From Spirochaetia bacterium (GTDB lineage: Bacteria > Spirochaetota > Spirochaetia > Treponematales > Treponemataceae), in NCBI GenBank assembly GCA_022768865.1, contig JALELH010000030.1, positions 27,077 through 91,076 of the forward strand: 64,000 bases of DNA, in the 5' to 3' direction. The translations under genes and the position numbers were made by a program. The notes under the pieces were generated by a model that saw only the letters and a list, made by a program, of their open reading frames with translations, ran no database searches and was not told where the DNA came from. Positions 9,183 to 19,035 of this stretch are shown here, in pieces; position 1 is the stretch's first letter; each line of letters starts with the position of its first letter.

Positions 9183-10055
9183 ATGGCATCAAAAAAACTT
9201 TCAGAAGAACTTTACGAAAAATACAACTGGGAAGATTTACCTGAAGTTTCAAACTGGTTTTTATATACTTACCGCGCCTTTATGAAACTATTCTGGATTT
9301 TTTTTATCGGTTCTGGTGCCGTTATTCTTTCTGTTTTAATTTTTCCTATATTGAGGATTTTTATTCATCGGCCGGATAAATTCAGGCTTGCCGGGCAAAG
9401 GGTAATTTCTGCATGCTTTAAGTTTTTTATGGAATTACTTGATTTATCACACATTGCCAAAATCAAAACAGATTCAAAGGATGAATTTAAAAATCTCCAT
9501 TCAAAAATCATTGTTGCAAATCATCCTTCAATCTTAGATACAGTAGTCTTGATTTCCCTTATTCCAAATGCAACGGTTATTGTCGGCGAAAAATATACAA
9601 AAGGTTTTTTAGGCGGAGTAATTAAGGCATGCTACATAATTAATTCTTTAGATTTTGATGAACTTTGCAGACGCTGTAAAGAAAGCCTTAGTCTTGGCAG
9701 CAATGTCATAATCTTTCCGGAGGGCACAAGGACTCCACGCCATGGCCAGAATCATTTTAAAAAGGGAGCTGCAAGAATAGCAAAGGCAACAGGAGCAAAT
9801 ATTATTCCGGTTTTTATCGGCGGAACAGATAAATTCGGCTTGCAAAAAAACAATCCTTTCTGGTCCTACAACACTGTTGAATCTTATATTTATGAAATCA
9901 TTATGCTTGAAGAAATCCAGACTGCTGATTTTGAAAACTTAACGGAACCAATTTTTGCAAAAAGAGTAACAAACCTTTGTGCAGAAAAAATTTATGATGC
10001 TGCAGAAAAATATAAAGTTCACCATCCTTTTACAAAGACGGTGAACAATGTGTAA
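9183..10055 (+). CDS. 1-acyl-sn-glycerol-3-phosphate acyltransferase-like (PlsC family)
   Basis: 'IIVANHPSILDTVVLISLI' (NHxxxxD) and 'NVIIFPEGTRTPRHGQNHFKKGAARIAKATGANIIPVFI'. Confidence 0.9.
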   Translation: MASKKLSEELYEKYNWEDLPEVSNWFLYTYRAFMKLFWIFFIGSGAVILSVLIFPILRIFIHRPDKFRLAGQRVISACFKFFMELLDLSHIAKIKTDSKDEFKNLHSKIIVANHPSILDTVVLISLIPNATVIVGEKYTKGFLGGVIKACYIINSLDFDELCRRCKESLSLGSNVIIFPEGTRTPRHGQNHFKKGAARIAKATGANIIPVFIGGTDKFGLQKNNPFWSYNTVESYIYEIIMLEEIQTADFENLTEPIFAKRVTNLCAEKIYDAAEKYKVHHPFTKTVNNV

Positions 10056-10056
10056 T

Positions 10057-11367
10057 TTATTTTTCTTCCAGTTCTTTTAAAATACGGTTAAGTCTTTTGT
10101 TCACTTCAGTATAAACTTCATCTTTGTTGATGAAGGCAAAATTTCCGTTGCGGTAAACAACACGGCCGTCAATCATATTCAAAATGATATTGGAACTTTG
10201 TGCACTGAAAACAACATTGGCAAGGGTGTTAAAATCCGGCTGCATGTTCGGTGTATTTAAATCAAAAACAATTAAGTCCGCTTTATTTCCAGCTTTTAAA
10301 AGGCCGCAGTCTTTTCTTTCCTGGGCAAGAGCACCGTTTATCGTTGCCATTTTTATAATGTCTTTAACAGAAACAGCATTGGCATCTTTTGCGGCACCAC
10401 GGCAAAGAAGAGCAGCAATATGAATTTCTTCCATCATGTCTAAGTTATTATTGCTTGAAGCTCCGTCTGTTCCAATACAGACATTTAATCCTTTTTGAAT
10501 CCATCGTTTAACTGGAGCAACACCGCTTCCAAGCTTTAAATTACTTGAAGGATTATGAATTAAAAAAGCACCTGCATTCTTTAAAAGCTCTTCGTCTTTT
10601 TCTGTTACATAAACACAATGGGCAAACTGCACGTGATTTTCCAGGACTCCGGCATTCTTCATGAATTCAACTGGTGTCTGTCCTCCATGACGTTCCTTAC
10701 ATTCTGCAACTTCTTTTTCTGTTTCAGAAAGATGAGCATGAATTCCAAGGCCAGATTTTTTAGCACCGTCAGCAATCAGCCTGGCTACACGTTCATTATT
10801 TGTGTATTCAGCATGAAGTCCCATATCTGCCTTTATGCGGCTGCTGAATTTCCCATTTTTTACAGAAACTGAAAATGCCCATGTTTCATTCCATCCGCGA
10901 TTGCCGGATAAATCTTCTTCAGGATTAAATGAAGTTATACCGTTGCAGATATTTGCTTTTAAACCGCATTCATCAAGTGCCTTTGCTTCTGATTCAATAT
11001 GAAAATACATATCGCTTATGCTTGCACAACCGGAAGCAATAAGTTCCATGGCACCGAGTTTTGTTGTCCAGTAAACATCTTCAGGAGTTAGCTTTGCTTC
11101 AAATGGAAATATTTTAGTAAAGAGCCAGTCCTGCAAAGAAAGGCCTTCTCCATAACCGCGCAAAATTGTCATAGGAACATGGCAATGTGCATTAAAGAAT
11201 CCATTCATTAAAAACTTTCCGCTGCCATCGTAAATTTCTTCATCGTTAGAATTTTTTTCAGGCATGGTTTTGCCAACGTAAGCAATTTTGTCGTCCTTTG
11301 TCTGAACAAACATATTTTCAAGAACGTTAAAATTTTCATCAAGAATTTTAATATTTGAAAAAATCAT
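10057..11367 (-). CDS. mtaD: Amidohydrolase, MTA/SAH deaminase-like
   Basis: 'FLMNGFFNAHCHVPMTILRGYGEGLSLQDWLFTKIFPFE', 'HAHLSETEKEV', 'CIGTDGASSNNNLDMMEE'. Confidence 0.75.
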   Translation of the reverse strand: MIFSNIKILDENFNVLENMFVQTKDDKIAYVGKTMPEKNSNDEEIYDGSGKFLMNGFFNAHCHVPMTILRGYGEGLSLQDWLFTKIFPFEAKLTPEDVYWTTKLGAMELIASGCASISDMYFHIESEAKALDECGLKANICNGITSFNPEEDLSGNRGWNETWAFSVSVKNGKFSSRIKADMGLHAEYTNNERVARLIADGAKKSGLGIHAHLSETEKEVAECKERHGGQTPVEFMKNAGVLENHVQFAHCVYVTEKDEELLKNAGAFLIHNPSSNLKLGSGVAPVKRWIQKGLNVCIGTDGASSNNNLDMMEEIHIAALLCRGAAKDANAVSVKDIIKMATINGALAQERKDCGLLKAGNKADLIVFDLNTPNMQPDFNTLANVVFSAQSSNIILNMIDGRVVYRNGNFAFINKDEVYTEVNKRLNRILKELEEK

Positions 11368-11429
11368 TATACAAGTTCCTTTAGAATTTTGATTTCAATA
11401 AAAAACTTTTTTTATTATAATGACAAAGT

Positions 11430-12155
11430 ATGAACAATTCAATTTTGATTTTTGGTGCCATGGATGCTGAAACTGAGTTTTTAATTTCACAACTTTCAAA
11501 TGTTCAGAAGACTGAAACCGGCGGCTACCCTTTTTTTGAAGGAAACTTTGGCAATAAAAAAATCATTATCTGCAAAACTTTTACGGGCATGGAAAATTCC
11601 GCCGCCGCAACTGCCATTGGCATTTTAAAATTCCAGCCGGACTGCATTATAAGCCAGGGAACTGCAGGCGGCCATGATCCAATACTTCACAAAGGCGATA
11701 TCGTAATAGGAGAAAAATTAGTTAATGTTTCTTCCCTCAAAACCAAACACTACGGGAAAAATCAGGGCATTCATCCTGAAGAATGGGAAATAAATGACTG
11801 GGACGCTTTTGAAAATGACGGTAAAAAAATTCCATGCCTTTACAGTTCACCTTCTTTAGTTGAAGCTGCCATGAATACAGAATACATAAAAGGCAAACTT
11901 GTTAAAGGCATAACATCTTCCAGCAACAACTGGAATATGGAACTTGACCGCATAAATCATTTTGTAAAAACTTACGGTTCAAGCTGCGAAGAAATGGAAA
12001 GCTATGCAGCAACTCAAATTGCAAACAGATTTAATGTTCCGGCTTTAACAATAAGGATAATTTCAAATTCAGAACAGCACCCGGGAGAAGAATATGACCG
12101 CACCATCGGGCAAATCTGCCAGGAGTTTGTTTTAGATGTGATTAAAAAATTATAG
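11430..12155 (+). CDS. mtnN: 5'-methylthioadenosine/S-adenosylhomocysteine nucleosidase
   Basis: 'MNNSILIFGAMDAETEFL', 'TFTGMENSAAATAIGILKFQPDCIISQGTAGG', 'SCEEMESYAATQIANRFNVPALTIRIISN'. Confidence 0.85.
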   Translation: MNNSILIFGAMDAETEFLISQLSNVQKTETGGYPFFEGNFGNKKIIICKTFTGMENSAAATAIGILKFQPDCIISQGTAGGHDPILHKGDIVIGEKLVNVSSLKTKHYGKNQGIHPEEWEINDWDAFENDGKKIPCLYSSPSLVEAAMNTEYIKGKLVKGITSSSNNWNMELDRINHFVKTYGSSCEEMESYAATQIANRFNVPALTIRIISNSEQHPGEEYDRTIGQICQEFVLDVIKKL

Positions 12156-12164
12156 CATGAAAAA

Positions 12165-12689
12165 TTAAAACCAGAATCTTGCACCTGTATTAAATGGAAA
12201 ATTGACCGGTTCAAAACGGAATGAGTATTTTTTATCATCGTGGTCGTAATCAATGCCAATTGTAGGATTCCATGCAATCTGGTTGTAAAGTTCAAGATTT
12301 CTTTTTTTCAGAATAAAAGCATTCATCCCAATTCCAAGTCTTGAACCTGTTTCTGCATAATAGACATTTTTGAATTTACCGCCAAAAGACATTCCCCAGA
12401 TGGAAAACCAGTTTACATGTGGTGCAAACTCTTTATAAACCCACCAGTTATCAAAAACCACATCAGCAGAAATTTCCCTGAAATTAAAAGAAACGGCAAC
12501 ACCCCATGGCGAAAATTCTGAACGATAAGTTTTTCCTACACCAAAATCAATGGGCGACCCGAGTTTCAGATTACCCTGGGTACCTGTGCCGGCTTTTGCA
12601 CAAATAAGAGAACTTATTAAAAAACAAAAAAACAAAGTCAGCTTTTTTTTCATTCCCTTAATTGTATTTTTTTTCTTAAACTTAGGCAA
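12165..12689 (-). CDS. Secreted/outer-membrane hypothetical protein
   Basis: N-terminal signal peptide (LTLFFCFLISSLICAKAG), alternating hydrophobic beta-rich sequence ending in F. Confidence 0.5.
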   Translation of the reverse strand: MPKFKKKNTIKGMKKKLTLFFCFLISSLICAKAGTGTQGNLKLGSPIDFGVGKTYRSEFSPWGVAVSFNFREISADVVFDNWWVYKEFAPHVNWFSIWGMSFGGKFKNVYYAETGSRLGIGMNAFILKKRNLELYNQIAWNPTIGIDYDHDDKKYSFRFEPVNFPFNTGARFWF

Positions 12690-12750
12690 ATGGTTTGCAA
12701 ATGACTGTTCTTTTCTGTTTTGTACAAGCCTTTTTTTTCCGATAATATAT

Positions 12751-13662
12751 ATGGAAATGAAAAAATTTACGCTGTTTTGTTCTATATTAATATCTGTTTA
12801 CGCACTTGCTTTTTGCGGCGAAAAATCAAAATACAATAAAATTTTTCTGTGGCAGGACGTAAAAGGCATGGAAGTAAACGTCCGCGATACAATTCTTTTT
12901 GCGCCAAAAGAAAAACAGGCTGCATCAGAAAAAAAAGCAGCAGTCGTAATTTGTCCTGGCGGAAGCTATCACCATTTAGGTTTACCCCACGAAGGTTTTG
13001 CAACGGCAAAATGGTTCAGCAGCATTGATGTTGTTCCTTTTGTTCTCCAGTATAGGGTTGCCTATAATTGTCATCATCACCCTGCCATGCTGGAAGACAT
13101 TCAGATGGCAATAAAATTTATCCGGGAAAATGCAGAAGAATATAATATCGATGTAAATAAAATTGGTGCCATAGGTTTTTCTGCAGGGGGACATTTAGTC
13201 ACAATGGCCAGCGTTTACGGCAAAACAAAAAATGAACTTTCAAAACTTGGAATTGAAACTTCTGTTTCGCTGCGTCCGGATTTTGTAATGCCAATTTATC
13301 CCGTTGTCACAATGCAGGATGACATTGCACATAAATGGTCAAGACTAAGCCTTCTCGGCCACCAGAAGTATACACAGAAATTAAAGGATGAATATTCCAT
13401 GGAACTTAATATTCCTGATGATATGGTTCCCACATACATACTTGCATGCCGTGATGACCCGGTCGTAATTTTTGAAAATTCAGTTCGTCTGGAAAAAGCA
13501 CTTGCAGAAAAAAACATTCCCCATAAATTTGCCATTTATGAAAAGGGCGGACATGGATTTGGAATGAAAGACGGCTGGTTCATGAAAGAGACTCACTGGA
13601 ATGAAGATTTAAAAAATTGGCTTATTGAAATTAATATTATTGAAAATAAATCTGTTGAATAA
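12751..13662 (+). CDS. Alpha/beta hydrolase (acetyl esterase / xylan esterase-like)
   Basis: 'VVICPGGSYHHLGLPHEGFATAKWF', 'IGAIGFSAGGHLVTMAS' (GxSxGG), C-terminal 'KGGHGFGM'. Start set to ATG 12751; the upstream ORF extension has no support. Confidence 0.8.
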   Translation: MEMKKFTLFCSILISVYALAFCGEKSKYNKIFLWQDVKGMEVNVRDTILFAPKEKQAASEKKAAVVICPGGSYHHLGLPHEGFATAKWFSSIDVVPFVLQYRVAYNCHHHPAMLEDIQMAIKFIRENAEEYNIDVNKIGAIGFSAGGHLVTMASVYGKTKNELSKLGIETSVSLRPDFVMPIYPVVTMQDDIAHKWSRLSLLGHQKYTQKLKDEYSMELNIPDDMVPTYILACRDDPVVIFENSVRLEKALAEKNIPHKFAIYEKGGHGFGMKDGWFMKETHWNEDLKNWLIEINIIENKSVE

Positions 13663-13692
13663 AAAATATTGAAATATATGCAGGAGAAAAAA

Positions 13693-15036
13693 ATGAATAT
13701 TGCAGAAAACTACAAAAACTTTCTGAAAAATGGAAAAACAGAACGGGAATGCACAACTGAAATAATCCGTCTGGCAGAAGAAAAAGGATACAAAAATATA
13801 GACACAGTTGAAAAGCTAAAGGCCGGCGACAAAGTTTATGTTTCTAAATGGAACAAATCCATTGCACTTTTTAACATCGGTTCAGATTCAATAGAAAAAG
13901 GAATGAACATTCTTGGTGCTCATATTGATTCACCGCGTCTGGATATTAAACAGAATCCCCTTTATGAAAGCGACTTTATTGTTTACCTGAATACACACTA
14001 TTACGGCGGAATTAAAAAATATCAGTGGGTTACAATTCCCCTTGCCCTTCATGGTGTTGTCTGCCTGAAAAACGGAACAACAGTAAACATCAGCATCGGA
14101 GAAAATATAGAAGACCCGGTTTTTTGCATAAGCGATATTCTGCCACACCTTGCACAGAAACAAATGGAAGAAAATGCAAGGGAATTTATTCCCGGTGAAA
14201 GTCTGGATATTATTTGCGGAAGCGGTTTGCCAGATATGGATGAAGATTCAGAAAAAGATGAAAAAAACAAAGATAAAGAAAGTGCAAAAAAGAACATCCT
14301 TAAAATCCTGAAAGATAAATATGGAATAGAAGAAAAAGATTTTAATTCTGCAGAACTTGAAGTAGTTCCTGCAGGAGAGCCACGTTATCTTGGATTTGAC
14401 AAAAGCCTTATTCTTGCATATGGACAGGATGACCGTTCATGCGCTTACACTTCAGTGCAGGCAATTCTTGATTCAGAAACCACAGGAAAGACTTTATGCT
14501 GCATTTGCGTAGATAAAGAAGAAATCGGCAGCGTTGGAGCCACAGGAATGGCAAGTCACTTTATGGAAAATGCTGTTGCAGAAGTTGTAGCCCGTCTTGG
14601 AAACTACAGTGATCTGACTTTAAGAAGATGTTTAAACAACAGCTATATGCTTTCAAGCGATGTTAATTCTGCCTTTGATCCAATGAATGTCGGATTATAC
14701 GACAAAAAGAATTCTTCTTTCCTTGGCGGTGGAATCGTATTCAATAAATACACCGGCAGCCGTGGAAAATCAGGAGCAAGTGATGCAAGCCCAGAATTTA
14801 TTGCCATGCTCAGAAATGCATTGGACAAAGCAAACATAAAATATCAGCTTGCAGAACTTGGAAAAGTTGATCAGGGCGGCGGCGGAACAATTGCATACCT
14901 TGCTGCTAAATACGGAATGTATGTTCTTGATGCAGGAGTTGCAGTTCTTTCCATGCATGCACCATGGGAAATAACTTCAGTTTTTGACATTGAAGAAGCA
15001 TACAAGGCATACAAAGAATTTTTAAGGATTAAATAA
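13693..15036 (+). CDS. M18-family aminopeptidase
   Basis: 'GAHIDSPRLDIKQNPLYE', 'GQDDRSCAYTSVQAI', 'CVDKEEIGSVGATGM'. Start probably ATG 13693 (ORF track 13669). Confidence 0.85.
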   Translation: MNIAENYKNFLKNGKTERECTTEIIRLAEEKGYKNIDTVEKLKAGDKVYVSKWNKSIALFNIGSDSIEKGMNILGAHIDSPRLDIKQNPLYESDFIVYLNTHYYGGIKKYQWVTIPLALHGVVCLKNGTTVNISIGENIEDPVFCISDILPHLAQKQMEENAREFIPGESLDIICGSGLPDMDEDSEKDEKNKDKESAKKNILKILKDKYGIEEKDFNSAELEVVPAGEPRYLGFDKSLILAYGQDDRSCAYTSVQAILDSETTGKTLCCICVDKEEIGSVGATGMASHFMENAVAEVVARLGNYSDLTLRRCLNNSYMLSSDVNSAFDPMNVGLYDKKNSSFLGGGIVFNKYTGSRGKSGASDASPEFIAMLRNALDKANIKYQLAELGKVDQGGGGTIAYLAAKYGMYVLDAGVAVLSMHAPWEITSVFDIEEAYKAYKEFLRIK

Positions 15037-15692
15037 TGTTTCAGAATATTTTATTTGATTTTGACGGAACAATCATGAACACTTCTCCGGGAATTTATGA
15101 TTCCTTTGACAAGGTTGTCCGGCATTACAAAATTGATTTTCCCCGTTCTGAATATTCAAAAATGATTGGGCCGCCTTTACGGAACAGTTTCCGTGAAATC
15201 ATGAAACTACCAGAATCTGAAATTGAAAATGCAATAAAAATTTACAGGGACTATTATTCTGTTGAAGGAATGTATAACGGAAACATTTATGACGGAATAG
15301 TTCAGCTTATTGAAAATCTTCGAAAGTCAGGAAAAAAGATTTTTACGGCAACAAGCAAACCTGAATTCTTTACAAAAAAAATTATTGAAAAGAAAGGACT
15401 TGCTGCCCTTTTTGATTTTATTGGTGGAAGTGACATTAATGAAAAAGGTCGCGTAACGAAGGAAGATGTGATAAAATATGTTCTGGAAATGCAGAATCTT
15501 TCAGGTAAAGAAGATGAGTGCGTTTTAATCGGGGACAGAAAATTTGATGTAACTGGAGCACATGCTACAGGATTAAAATGTGCAGGAATTCTCTGGGGAT
15601 TTGGAAACAGACAGGAGCTTGAAGAATACGGCGCAGACTGGATTTTTGAAACTCCTGCGGAAGTAGAAAAATTCCTTCTTTCCGGAATTTAA
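15036..15692 (+). CDS. HAD-superfamily hydrolase (phosphoglycolate phosphatase-like)
   Basis: 'LFDFDGTIMNTSPGI', 'ATSKPEFF', 'VLIGDRKFDVTGAHATGLKCAGILWGFG'. Confidence 0.85.
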   Translation: MFQNILFDFDGTIMNTSPGIYDSFDKVVRHYKIDFPRSEYSKMIGPPLRNSFREIMKLPESEIENAIKIYRDYYSVEGMYNGNIYDGIVQLIENLRKSGKKIFTATSKPEFFTKKIIEKKGLAALFDFIGGSDINEKGRVTKEDVIKYVLEMQNLSGKEDECVLIGDRKFDVTGAHATGLKCAGILWGFGNRQELEEYGADWIFETPAEVEKFLLSGI

Positions 15693-15715
15693 TTAAAAAT
15701 GTAAGGCTGAGAGAA

Positions 15716-16798
15716 ATGTATTTAACAATTGCTTCTTTAGTATTTAATATTCTCCTGATTTTATCGGGCATAATTATTTTCAGAAAAATAAAAATTGACA
15801 ACAAAAAGAAAACTGAACAATGCATTCAAAACAGTGAACGGCTAATGGAGCGTTCCGTTATTGCATTGAGCAATGCCATAGAAGCAAAAGACAGCTACAC
15901 CAGCGGTCATTCAAACCGTGTTGCCAAATATGCAAAAGAAATTGCTCGCCGCATGGGAAAAGATGAAGAGTATCAGAATAAAATTTATTACGCAGGACTT
16001 TTACACGATATCGGTAAAATCCGCATTCCAGATAAAATAATGTCAAAAAAAGGCAAACTTTCAGACATGGAATATGAATGTCTTAAACTTCATCCTGTTC
16101 TTTCATTTTCCATGCTCAGTGGGATTTCAGAAGACGGGAAAATTGAAGAAGCGACAAAATATCATCATGAACATTTTGATGGTTCAGGTTATCCGGAAGG
16201 GCTTGCAGGCAAAGCAATTCCAGAGTTCGCAAGAATTCTTGCAGTAGCCGATACCTACGATGCCATGACTTCAAGCCGAAGTTTCAGAAGTTTATTTCCA
16301 CAGCTTTTTGTCCGCTCAGAAATTGAATTCCAGATGGGAAAACAATTTGATCCGGATATTGCAAAAGTCATGATTGACATAATCGACGATGACAAAGACT
16401 TCAATCTGAGACAAAAAGAAAATACCCACAAAAAAGTCCTTATAGTAGACGATGATGTAATTGCCGTTAAACTTGTAGAATTTATGCTGGAAGATGACAG
16501 AACTCTAGAAATAACTTCTGTTAAATCCGGGGAACACTGCTTAAAGGCACTTGAAGAATTTAAATTTGACCTTATTCTTCTGGATGTTTATTTACCGGAC
16601 ACAGACGGATTTACAATACTCGATACAATAAACCAGAAATATAAAACTCCTGTAATTTTCATGTCCTCTGATAAAAATAAAGAAACAATTGCCCGTGCAA
16701 GGCAAAATGGGATAAAATATTATCTGGTGAAACCTTTCTTAAAACAGGAATTAACCGAAGCATTGAGAGATGTTTTCAGAAATAATCTGGAGTCTTAA
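15716..16798 (+). CDS. Membrane-anchored HD-GYP phosphodiesterase with C-terminal receiver domain
   Basis: N-terminal TM; 'YYAGLLHDIGKIRIPD', 'HHEHFDGSGYPEGL'; C-terminal receiver 'KVLIVDDDVIAVKLVEFML...FDLILLDVYLPDTDGF...VIFMSSDKN...YLVKPF'. Confidence 0.9.
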   Translation: MYLTIASLVFNILLILSGIIIFRKIKIDNKKKTEQCIQNSERLMERSVIALSNAIEAKDSYTSGHSNRVAKYAKEIARRMGKDEEYQNKIYYAGLLHDIGKIRIPDKIMSKKGKLSDMEYECLKLHPVLSFSMLSGISEDGKIEEATKYHHEHFDGSGYPEGLAGKAIPEFARILAVADTYDAMTSSRSFRSLFPQLFVRSEIEFQMGKQFDPDIAKVMIDIIDDDKDFNLRQKENTHKKVLIVDDDVIAVKLVEFMLEDDRTLEITSVKSGEHCLKALEEFKFDLILLDVYLPDTDGFTILDTINQKYKTPVIFMSSDKNKETIARARQNGIKYYLVKPFLKQELTEALRDVFRNNLES

Positions 16799-19033
16799 AT
16801 GAAATTTACTTTAGAAGATATTAAAAATAGATTTTTCTCAAGTGAAAATCCTCCGCAATTAACTCTTTTTAACATTATTATTCCGGCAGGAGTTATCGGA
16901 GGAATTATTTCCATACTGATTTCTATTTCAGATAAAAATCTTCTTTTTCAGCTTTCGTTCTGTTTTCTTGGGCTTGCTCTTTTAGCTCTTCTTTTTTATA
17001 TTGCCAACTGGAAAAGGAAAATTCAGTTTGCATCCATAGTCAGCGTAACAATAATGGGCGATATTATTTTTCCGGTTATGTATTTTGCCGGTGGTGGCAT
17101 CAATGGAGGCATGTCTTCGTGGTTTATACTTGCCATTGTTTATTCATTCCTTATTTTTGAAAAACTGACTTTTCTTATAATGGTTGCCGTTCAGTTTCTT
17201 GCAGTTTTAGGATGTTATATAGTTGAATTTTATCATCCTGAATTTGTAAGACATTTTGTATCTTCTGCATACAGGCTTAATGACGTTATTCAAAGTTTAA
17301 TGATTACGTCTTTAATTATTGGAGGCGTTATAAAGTTTCAGAACAGGATAAATAAACATGCCGTTGAAACAATAAAAAAAGCAAATGAGGATTTAAAAAA
17401 CTCTGAAATAAAAGCAGAAAATGCCAACCATGCTAAATCAGATTTTTTGTCAAATATGTCTCATGAAATCCGAACTCCAATTAATGCAATTCTTGGAATG
17501 AACGAAATGATTTTGCGTGAATGCAAAGACAAAAAAATCTTAGAATATGCACAGGCTGTCCAGACTTCAAGCAATGCCTTGCTTTCTCTTGTAAATGACG
17601 TTCTTGATCTTTCAAAAATTGAATCAGGGAAACTTGAAATTAAAGAAGAAGAATACAAACTTCAGGATTTAATTTTAAACAGTTATGGAATGGTTGCTGA
17701 ACGTCTGGAGAAAAAAGGGTTACGCGGATCTATTTTTTGCAACGAAAAACTTCCACAGGGTCTTATCGGTGATTTCTCTCATTTAAGGCAGATTCTCATT
17801 AATTTTTTAACTAATGCCTGTAAATATACAGAAAAAGGAAATGTTGACTTTTTTATTCTTGGTTCTGTCAATGGTGATGAAGCTAAACTTATTTTCTCTG
17901 TTAAAGATACAGGTATTGGAATAAAAGAAGAAAACCGGGCAAAAATGTTCAAGAAATTTGAACGTTTTGACTTACAGAGAAACAGAAATATAGAAGGAAC
18001 TGGTCTGGGTCTAAGCATTTCTAAACAGCTTTGCGACCTTATGGGCGGTAAAATTGAAGTAAAAAGCGAATACGGTAAAGGTTCTGAATTCATTCTTACT
18101 GTTCCTCAAAAAATATATGATCACGTTCCGGTTGGTGAAGTTTCTCCAAAGAGCAATCAAAAAGAAAAAGAAGTTAAAATTTACCACCAGAGTTTTGAAG
18201 CACCGGATGTTAATGTTCTTGCAGTTGATGATGTAGAGCTTAACCTGATTGTTTTTGAAAATCTTTTGAAAGAAACAAAAATGAAAATTGACCTTGCAGA
18301 CAGTGGTGCAGCGGCTTTAGAAAAATGTGAAGAAAAGCATTACGATATTATTTTTATGGACTACATGATGCCGGAAATGGATGGTATTCAGACTCTGGAA
18401 AAACTTAAAAGCATGGATACTCCAAATAACAACACCCCGGTAATAGTCCTTACTGCAGATGCTCTTGCCGGTGTTCGTGAAAAATATATTCGTGCAGGAT
18501 TTAAAGATTATGTTTCAAAGCCAATTGATGGAATTAATCTAGAAAAAACACTTATACGTTATCTTCCGCAACAAAAAGTTTATCTTAAAACAGGAAATGA
18601 AGACATTCCTTGCGGAGAAAAGATTTCACGTCTTAAAAATACATTACCGGAATTTGACTACGAAACAGCCTTAAGCTATTGCGATGAAAGTGAAGAATTC
18701 TGTATAGAAATCATAAGTGAATACTGCACAAACAATCATACAGAAGAACTTAAAAAGTTCTTTGCAGAATGTGAATGGGAAAATTACAGACAAATTCTTC
18801 ATTCTTTAAAAAGTACTTCACGCACAGTCGGATTATCTGGGCTTGCAGAAGAATTTAAAATTCAAGAAGCCGCTGTAAAAAAATGTGAACTGGATTTTGC
18901 AAAAAAGAACCATAAACATCTTATTGAACACTATGCTTTCTGCACTACAAAAATGCTTGAAGCGGGATTCCTTTTAAAGGAAGAGGAAACTGAAATAGAA
19001 GATATAGATACAAATTTTGATGGAGGATTCTAG
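16799..19033 (+). CDS. Hybrid sensor histidine kinase (TM-HisKA-HATPase-REC-Hpt)
   Basis: 'SDFLSNMSHEIRTPINAILGMNE', 'DTGIGIKEENRAKMFKKFERFD', 'GTGLGLSISKQL', receiver 'IIFMDYMMPEMDGIQ', Hpt 'ILHSLKSTSRTVG'. Confidence 0.92.
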   Translation: MKFTLEDIKNRFFSSENPPQLTLFNIIIPAGVIGGIISILISISDKNLLFQLSFCFLGLALLALLFYIANWKRKIQFASIVSVTIMGDIIFPVMYFAGGGINGGMSSWFILAIVYSFLIFEKLTFLIMVAVQFLAVLGCYIVEFYHPEFVRHFVSSAYRLNDVIQSLMITSLIIGGVIKFQNRINKHAVETIKKANEDLKNSEIKAENANHAKSDFLSNMSHEIRTPINAILGMNEMILRECKDKKILEYAQAVQTSSNALLSLVNDVLDLSKIESGKLEIKEEEYKLQDLILNSYGMVAERLEKKGLRGSIFCNEKLPQGLIGDFSHLRQILINFLTNACKYTEKGNVDFFILGSVNGDEAKLIFSVKDTGIGIKEENRAKMFKKFERFDLQRNRNIEGTGLGLSISKQLCDLMGGKIEVKSEYGKGSEFILTVPQKIYDHVPVGEVSPKSNQKEKEVKIYHQSFEAPDVNVLAVDDVELNLIVFENLLKETKMKIDLADSGAAALEKCEEKHYDIIFMDYMMPEMDGIQTLEKLKSMDTPNNNTPVIVLTADALAGVREKYIRAGFKDYVSKPIDGINLEKTLIRYLPQQKVYLKTGNEDIPCGEKISRLKNTLPEFDYETALSYCDESEEFCIEIISEYCTNNHTEELKKFFAECEWENYRQILHSLKSTSRTVGLSGLAEEFKIQEAAVKKCELDFAKKNHKHLIEHYAFCTTKMLEAGFLLKEEETEIEDIDTNFDGGF

Positions 19034-19035
19034 TA

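Noticed and set aside
12550-12750. N-terminal extension of the alpha/beta hydrolase ORF
   Set aside because: The extension lies opposite the start of the 12165-12689 gene and lacks a signal peptide at its start; ATG 12751 gives a proper signal peptide.
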